A model generated the notes under the pieces. It did not search any database, had not been told where the DNA came from, and saw only the letters and a program-made list of their open reading frames with translations. A stretch of 64,000 nucleotides of DNA from the IMG/VR virus record IMGVR_UViG_3300027749_000060, positions 45,419 to 109,418 of that record, one strand, 5' to 3'. Positions within the stretch are counted from its first letter, which is position 1, and each line of letters begins with the position of its first letter. The position numbers and the translations under genes are program-made. Positions 59,029 through 64,000 of the stretch are shown piece by piece. This DNA comes from a virus.

Positions 59029-61689
59029 TTATTCAAACGTGAATAATTGATCAAATGTAGTTTTTGTTCCGGTATTGTCTCTAATGTCCCAATCCAGAAC
59101 TCCTAATAAGTTATCAACCTTTTGGTCAACAATAGTTGCTTCCATTAGGTCGTTATCAAATGGTAAGTCTTTAAACCATTGTGGTATGTGAGTTTCGTCA
59201 GTTGGATAGCCAACAGATGTAAATCCTAATGGATTTGCTTTTAGTTTACAAACAATAGTTTTCATTCCGTCGATTATGCTCATACTGCGATTGTCGCTAT
59301 TCATACGCCTCAACGAATTCCAATTGATTGCTGCACGTACATGCCCTGGCATATTAGATCTACCTTTACGTTCCTCAAGTTCGGCAAACTTAGTTAAGTT
59401 GTTTACACGTTTAGGTGTACCTTTTTCCCAAGCCGGCCGCTCTTGAAAACTCAATTTAAAAGTTAACACACGTTGGTAGATTTCTTTCTTCTCGGCACCT
59501 GTTAGTACTGCTAATAATAGTTCACTTAAAAAGTCTTGTACAACCTTAGGAGTATCACTACGCTTTAAGTCCAACCCCATTGCCTTTACCTTGCCTAACT
59601 TACCATTGACATTCTGTTTGTTTCCTTCAAGGTCGACAATAAGAACTGCATAGCGTTTCTTTTTAATAAACAACCCTTTACTAGCTACTAGCTCTCGGCC
59701 GCCAACAATAATACTGCCCATTTCTCTTGGACAATGGAATGCTCTTTCCATGAACCCCGGGAAACTGGTATTAACTTGATCGGCGATGTTATCGTACAGT
59801 TCGATGCACATTTCTTCAGTCCACTTCATATTACCAGCAGCAACGTCATCCTTGATAACTGGCCACGCTGAGAAATAAACTGAGTCTGTGTCACCGTAAA
59901 TAATAGAGTCACCTGTATGATCGTACTTGCCTGTTATGCATTCATTGGTATGTGCATCCATATGTCTAGCAATAACACGCCCAGTTAAGGTAGTCGATTG
60001 GCCAATTCGCTTATCAAAAAACCTACAGCCAGGATTAAGAATAGCGCCGTACAAGCTGTTGAGATTAATCTTTTTAACCAGCTGACGTTTGTCCCAGAAT
60101 GCTTTATCTTCATTTGTTTTAGCTTCCTTCTTCTTAGCCTGAAGTTCTTTACGCTCTGCATACCAACGTTCCAGTAATCCGGGCACAATACCTTTAGCAT
60201 CGTACTTAAAGATAGTACCATTGGCACTAAGTATCCAAGGTTGATTGCCTTCGAATACTAAACGCCAAACATCAGCGGCAGACATAGTATCATTACCGCC
60301 GCCCTCCCAGTCAATGGTTATGTCTGTGCCAGGCTCCATATTCATTACACTGGTATATTCTAAGCTACCAAACAAGTTTTCCCAGGCGTCTGCAAAACTT
60401 GAACCTGCATCCATTTTTTCTTTTATGTATTGATCGGTCCTTGTTTGTCTGAGCTGTCCGACAATAGTCTCACATGCCATGTTGAGGGCACGAATAGCCG
60501 AGGGATAGAGCGAGTTGATGTCGATTGCTCCAATCCATTCGTGCATACCCTTTTTGGGGTAAGCAACGTAGGCACCTGCTGCTTGCGTTTCACCTTGTTC
60601 ATCTTGATTACTCCTATTTTGAACTATTAAACCTTGACGATGTGATTCATTAATAATGGCTTGTTCGGTAACAGCCACAGCCCCCATAGTAGTAGGAAGC
60701 AATACAGTATTGTCGTGTGCCAATTCGTTGGCAAGATCAATAAAGCGAAGTTTCTTATCCAACTTGGCCAACAACATGGTGTCTTGCCTGTTGTAGTCAA
60801 TAAATTTAGGAAAATCTTTATTGTATAATTGATCCAATGTACCTTCGTACTGGAGTTTGCGTTCTTCAAGTTCGTACTCGCCGATAGCATCTAAGCTGTA
60901 GCTATGACGTTCTTCATATGTGTATTTGCGATACAGTTGCATATAGTCCATATGCACACGACCAATCAAGTCGAATGTGATGTTTTCAGCACCAAAACGT
61001 TCAAAGGTTCTCTTTTTAGGAAATTGATTCCATAAGCAATAACGACGGGTATCGTCTTTGCTGAGTACTTTGATAGTACGCATTACCATATACGGAACGT
61101 CAAAGCCCTCTGAGTTCCACCCGCTTAGTATGTCTGCATCCTCAATGAGGTCAAGGAATGTTTTAATCATATCATCTTCGCGAGCAAAGATAAAACAATT
61201 ATCAAACTGACTGGCTACTTCTTGTGCAGTATCCCAGCTATAGCTTTTTGGTGGTACTGCTAGTGTAATCAATTTATCAAGCCAAGACAAGTAAACTGAA
61301 ATTGCAGTAATGGGATTAAATGGATCTTCGGGTCTGCTGTACCCGCGCACAGGATCAAAGTCCACCTCAATATCAAAAAAGCAAATGTTCAAATTAGGTG
61401 CATCCTTACCTAAATAGTTTTCTTCTAAACATCTTACCAATGGTTTAATGTCAGATTCCCACAGTTTATTTTTTGGATGTATTTTAATTTCTTTATAGAA
61501 CTCTTTGCCGTTACGAGTACTAAACCTGCTGACAGGCGTACCGTATATGGTTGTAAATTTACCTCTAGGGTCGTCGTAGTAGAATAGATAGTTAGCAGGA
61601 TATTCTTGATATACCCTGCGACCTTCTACTCGTTCTACTACATGAATCCTGTCGTTCTCTTTATCAAAAAGTGCGTCAACATAACTCAT
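59029..61689 (-). CDS. 43: DNA polymerase, family B (gp43)
   Basis: Replicative polymerase with proofreading. 886 residues (T4 898). Exonuclease motif I FFDIEVD (104-110), further Exo motifs near NSEGFDVPYMV and YNRQDTMLLAKL. Polymerase motif A IDINSLYPSAIR (about 390), motif B KINLNSLYGA (about 547), motif C YGDTDSVYF (about 598). Nothing is missing. The ATG overlaps the stop of the membrane-protein gene (ATGA), forming the operon DsbA-membrane protein-gp43. Confidence 0.97.
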   Translation of the reverse strand: MSYVDALFDKENDRIHVVERVEGRRVYQEYPANYLFYYDDPRGKFTTIYGTPVSRFSTRNGKEFYKEIKIHPKNKLWESDIKPLVRCLEENYLGKDAPNLNICFFDIEVDFDPVRGYSRPEDPFNPITAISVYLSWLDKLITLAVPPKSYSWDTAQEVASQFDNCFIFAREDDMIKTFLDLIEDADILSGWNSEGFDVPYMVMRTIKVLSKDDTRRYCLWNQFPKKRTFERFGAENITFDLIGRVHMDYMQLYRKYTYEERHSYSLDAIGEYELEERKLQYEGTLDQLYNKDFPKFIDYNRQDTMLLAKLDKKLRFIDLANELAHDNTVLLPTTMGAVAVTEQAIINESHRQGLIVQNRSNQDEQGETQAAGAYVAYPKKGMHEWIGAIDINSLYPSAIRALNMACETIVGQLRQTRTDQYIKEKMDAGSSFADAWENLFGSLEYTSVMNMEPGTDITIDWEGGGNDTMSAADVWRLVFEGNQPWILSANGTIFKYDAKGIVPGLLERWYAERKELQAKKKEAKTNEDKAFWDKRQLVKKINLNSLYGAILNPGCRFFDKRIGQSTTLTGRVIARHMDAHTNECITGKYDHTGDSIIYGDTDSVYFSAWPVIKDDVAAGNMKWTEEMCIELYDNIADQVNTSFPGFMERAFHCPREMGSIIVGGRELVASKGLFIKKKRYAVLIVDLEGNKQNVNGKLGKVKAMGLDLKRSDTPKVVQDFLSELLLAVLTGAEKKEIYQRVLTFKLSFQERPAWEKGTPKRVNNLTKFAELEERKGRSNMPGHVRAAINWNSLRRMNSDNRSMSIIDGMKTIVCKLKANPLGFTSVGYPTDETHIPQWFKDLPFDNDLMEATIVDQKVDNLLGVLDWDIRDNTGTKTTFDQLFTFE

Positions 61690-61976
61690 TGTGTAAGCAT
61701 CCTTGTTAATCCTATACTATCAATTGTAATCAGCAGTGAGTAGTTTGCCAGCATGCCAAAAGATCTACGGCTATAACTAGCCCACCCATACATACAACAC
61801 TGAATAATAAAAACAGGATAAATGTAAATAAGAGGCGGATTAGGTACAGTGAGTGCCATAGTGATACTGCATCCAATTGAAATAACCCAAGCCGCAGCTT
61901 CAACGATAAAACGAACAGGGTTAGTTTTATAGTCGTTTTTGATCCACGTAAAAACATTACGGATACTGTCGTTCAA
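61686..61976 (-). CDS. Small membrane protein, three segments
   Basis: 96 residues with a TTG start that overlaps the upstream stop (TTGA). RFIVEAAAWVISIGCSITMA, PPLIYIYPVFIIQCCMYGWA and MLANYSLLITIDSIG would each cross the membrane. I know similar proteins before gp43-type genes only vaguely; transport or anchoring of replication is speculative. Confidence 0.6.
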   Translation of the reverse strand: MNDSIRNVFTWIKNDYKTNPVRFIVEAAAWVISIGCSITMALTVPNPPLIYIYPVFIIQCCMYGWASYSRRSFGMLANYSLLITIDSIGLTRMLTQ

Positions 61977-62233
61977 AGTGTCTTGCCTACAGTTTCCAAT
62001 ATAGTATTTAGATCGTCGTGATCGCGATTGGTCTCGCCTAGTTTACTCTTGCTGGCTATCTTAATTGCTTTTTTAAGAATAGCAGGCTTAACTTCAAGTT
62101 CTTCAGCAATTGCTTTGATGGTTTCGTTGAGCCCTGTGCTTAGTGCTTCAACTTCGGCCATTACTTGCATGCCTTCATTGATAATTTGTGTTAGTTTAAT
62201 TTTTTGATCGCCGCTGAACATACGTGCTGTCAT
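61973..62233 (-). CDS. dsbA: DsbA-like double-strand DNA-binding protein
   Basis: 86 residues with AAAGGA before the ATG. LNETIKAIAEELEVKPAILK then KAIKIASKSKL matches the DsbA pattern (LIKDI--RAKDELG-DG-FN) seen in T4 (89 residues), where DsbA binds late promoter regions. Its N-terminal half is amphipathic helix. It begins the operon with gp43 under the 62262 promoter. Confidence 0.6.
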   Translation of the reverse strand: MTARMFSGDQKIKLTQIINEGMQVMAEVEALSTGLNETIKAIAEELEVKPAILKKAIKIASKSKLGETNRDHDDLNTILETVGKTL

Positions 62234-62261
62234 AAAGATCCTTTATAGTGAATTATAGTTA

Positions 62262-62290
62262 ATTATAGATTACTTATTTCACAAAAGCAA
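62262..62290 (-). promoter_or_regulatory. Sigma-70-type promoter for the DsbA/gp43 operon
   Basis: TTGCTT (62285-62290) and TATAAT (62262-62267), spacer 17; a second TATAAT (62252-62257) lies 4 bases downstream of the first. Confidence 0.65.
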
Positions 62291-62300
62291 GTGTTTAGAT

Positions 62301-62318
62301 AAAAAAAGTGCTCACTTT
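62301..62318 (-). terminator. Terminator after the GC-rich element
   Basis: On the minus strand AAAGT and ACTTT pair around GAGC, followed by seven T. Ends the transcript running from 62409 downward. Confidence 0.6.
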
Positions 62319-62402
62319 CGAGATTCCCGGTAGCGAATCGGGCCGTCCCGCGCCAGCAGCCGGCGCACACTTAATATAACGCAAAGGTCCTAAGATAGTG
62401 TG
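62319..62402 (-). ncRNA. GC-rich structured RNA element, unclassified
   Basis: Non-coding stretch between the metallopeptidase stop and a terminator. In an AT-rich genome, 62326-62366 is strikingly GC-rich. Complementary arms: GCGCC/GGCGC (62350-62354 with 62362-62366); CCCG/CGGG (62326-62329 with 62339-62342); alternative CGGG/CCCG (62339-62342 with 62347-62350); CACACT/AGTGTG (62366-62371 with 62397-62402). The strand is inferred from the downstream terminator; I do not recognise a family, and tRNA does not fit. Could be a 3' UTR structure or a small RNA. Confidence 0.45.
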
Positions 62403-62408
62403 TTCGTA

Positions 62409-62804
62409 TTAACCGTTAATGTAATTTGGATGCGCTTTATTAAACTTGCGCATAATAATGCCAGCTACGCTATTAGCTTCGTTTTCTTCATCACTGCCAG
62501 TTTCGCCGCTGTTGGCATTAAGTTGATCTTCTTGGTGTTGTTTAAAATGAACAAGTTCGTGTGCCAGTGTTCTACAAATATCAATTGGATGTCTGCGATC
62601 TATACCCAAACTAATGGTCATATCTGATGGGGAAAAACTACCAAATGTAGGCTGCTCTTGTTGATTCATTGATTTGAAAATGTTAATTTCAGGTAAGTTA
62701 GTTAGTCCTAGTTCTTCCATGGCCAATGGAAGTAAATCCTTTATTGCACTGTATACAACTTGGTAGGATTCCTTTGATTCAACTAGGAATTCAACAGCTC
62801 TCAT
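62409..62804 (-). CDS. Zincin-like metallopeptidase
   Basis: 131 residues from the ATG at 62804, which overlaps the upstream stop by one base (TAATG). LAHELVHFKQHQED (80-93) is an HExxH zinc site, followed by Glu-rich EENEANSVAGIIMRKF that may give the third ligand. Resembles small phage peptidases of the HELVH type. There is no signal, so action is inside the cell or in assembly. Substrate unknown. Confidence 0.65.
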   Translation of the reverse strand: MRAVEFLVESKESYQVVYSAIKDLLPLAMEELGLTNLPEINIFKSMNQQEQPTFGSFSPSDMTISLGIDRRHPIDICRTLAHELVHFKQHQEDQLNANSGETGSDEENEANSVAGIIMRKFNKAHPNYING

Positions 62805-64000
62805 TATTCTTGATCTCGCCAACGTTTCTCTGCAGAGTCCCAATATCTTCCACCAACTACATTTTTGGTTTCTGTTTTAGATTCTTCATATGGTTGCTCT
62901 TGTGTATCAGGCTCATTGGTAGCCGGTACAACTTGATCGTAGTCTTTCATGGTCAGAGTATTACCATTACTACTTAGATTTACTAGTTTTTCTGCCACAT
63001 CGTGCAAATCTAAGTCAGTTTTTGCATCTTCTCTAGCAAATTCCATTACACGCAATAGCATAGGAACGTCCATGGTGACAGTATCAGTTGGATTAGATGA
63101 TGCTTCTTCGTCTAAGTTTATTAATTTTAGATAGTGGCGCTGTAGATATTCTTTAGCCCATTTTGCATCATCAAATAATGGACCAACACGCACACCTGAA
63201 TGATTTAACACTTCAAATCTTTCGCCCTTGCTACCGTCCGGTCTCATGATATTAACTTTACGTACACGCGGTCTGCCAGATTTAATTTCTTCGCCCTCGG
63301 GAATCATACCATTGCGGGCACTGTCTTCTAATTCTAAGTATGCAGCCTTGGCTTTTTGATAGTTGGTCTCGTCACCAATTTTATCGTAATGTTGCATCAG
63401 GTCGTGCAGTCGATCTGCTTCTTTAATATAATCACGCATGCTCATTTTAGCAGGTTCGGCAGATTCGTTTTTATCTTGCCACCAGTAATTACCGTTAACA
63501 GGTTTTGATTTAGGCAACGATGGTGTTTTATTCAACATACGGCTACGTGCAGCTAGCGCCATTTTTTTTAATGTTTCTGGATCTTTGCCACTTAGATTGG
63601 GATGAGTGGAAGACTGGAAACGTTTAATCCATGTGTCTGGGGAATCGTTTGCAGTTAGTTTACCTTCGTCTATTTGTTGTGCTAGTATGCGTTCGACTTG
63701 TTTAATCCAGCTATTTAAATTATTCGATTCAATACCTTGTGCATTGTTTCCAACCATGCCTGCAACAGAATTAATAGCATCACTTACACGATCAGACCCA
63801 TATTTTAGTAAATCTGGTCGTTTTTCTGTAATGCCCTTAACGATAGCACTTATAACAGAACTATTCGACACGCCTTCCGCCACATTTGACTTATAACTTG
63901 GTTGTGTTTGTGCATCGGTTTCTTGAACTGCGGCTACTAATAATTTATTTCCAGCCTCTATTGCTTTTTCTAATGCTTGTTGTCTACTAGTCCATATTAT
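62804..64000 (-). CDS. Unknown conserved phage protein, truncated at right edge
   Basis: The frame is open to the window end (399 codons). A GTG at 63883 is not the start, since uninterrupted coding sequence (QQALEKAIEAGNKLLVAAVQ) continues beyond it. Seen parts: a helical N-terminal region, a GNYWWQDKNESAE loop, a Lys/Asp-rich helix pair (MRDYIKEADRLHDLMQHYDK), a beta piece with HSGVRVGPLFDDA, and VPMLLRVMEFAREDAKTDLD near the end. The last part recalls a short domain shared by marine phages. Function unknown. Confidence 0.65.
   Translation of the reverse strand: MIWTSRQQALEKAIEAGNKLLVAAVQETDAQTQPSYKSNVAEGVSNSSVISAIVKGITEKRPDLLKYGSDRVSDAINSVAGMVGNNAQGIESNNLNSWIKQVERILAQQIDEGKLTANDSPDTWIKRFQSSTHPNLSGKDPETLKKMALAARSRMLNKTPSLPKSKPVNGNYWWQDKNESAEPAKMSMRDYIKEADRLHDLMQHYDKIGDETNYQKAKAAYLELEDSARNGMIPEGEEIKSGRPRVRKVNIMRPDGSKGERFEVLNHSGVRVGPLFDDAKWAKEYLQRHYLKLINLDEEASSNPTDTVTMDVPMLLRVMEFAREDAKTDLDLHDVAEKLVNLSSNGNTLTMKDYDQVVPATNEPDTQEQPYEESKTETKNVVGGRYWDSAEKRWRDQE

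Noticed and set aside
62319-62402. tRNA or rRNA gene
   Set aside because: No cloverleaf with acceptor, D and T arms on either strand; the rRNA-like words are short and not collinear with 16S or 23S.
62804-63883. GTG at 63883 as start of the right-edge gene
   Set aside because: The frame continues without stop to the window end with protein-like sequence and no ribosome site before the GTG.

Overview
The window is a 64 kb piece of a large T4-superfamily contractile-tailed phage (myovirus). The diagnostic genes are recombination nuclease subunits gp46/gp47, a gp55-like late sigma factor, a baseplate run in T4 order (gp53, hub, gp5, gp25, gp6), a family B polymerase gp43 beside a sliding-clamp candidate, T4-type RNase H and a DsbA-like protein. 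The tail fibre modules (Ig-like arrays, S74 chaperone, YHYH and Hint-like domains, proline/glycine-rich linkers), ThyX and MazG recall phages of marine or freshwater bacteria such as cyanophages and pelagiphages. The host cannot be named. Near-consensus sigma-70 promoters fit a bacterial host. Both ends cut genes: gp46 on the left and an unidentified protein on the right.

Layout: 1-3172 (minus) holds gp46, gp47 and gp55. 3298-37607 (plus) is one long late block: tube/baseplate genes (3298-12934), a 3701-residue protein in the place of gp7 (12955-24060), small structural proteins, an S74 fibre, and two very large adhesins with a smaller one that share sequence modules. A perfect T4 late box, TATAAATA, precedes the block, diverging from the gp55 gene. 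37609-64000 (minus) is an early/middle block of short overlapping genes. It contains ThyX, a metallopeptidase/vWA protein with a MoxR ATPase, many small unknowns, an SGNH hydrolase, RNase H, QueE, MazG, a phosphoribosyltransferase, QueD, FolE, GalE, a glycosyltransferase, a T-fold protein, a DpdA-like transglycosylase, the clamp, gp43, DsbA, a metallopeptidase and the truncated right-edge gene.

How the parts fit: FolE, QueD and QueE make a preQ0 precursor and the DpdA-like enzyme probably inserts a 7-deazaguanine base into phage DNA, a known anti-restriction strategy. QueC is not in the window. ThyX, MazG and the phosphoribosyltransferase belong to nucleotide metabolism. GalE and the glycosyltransferase suggest sugar modification. 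gp55 and DsbA drive late transcription of the plus-strand tail block.

The least explained items are a GC-rich, hairpin-rich element at 62301-62402 next to a terminator, a vWA-metallopeptidase/MoxR pair framed by a consensus promoter and terminator, a gp55 gene that seems to start at ATT, two promoters placed to give leaderless gp47 and RNase H transcripts, a Hint-like domain ending a tail protein, and a four-unit repeat of unknown family in an adhesin.
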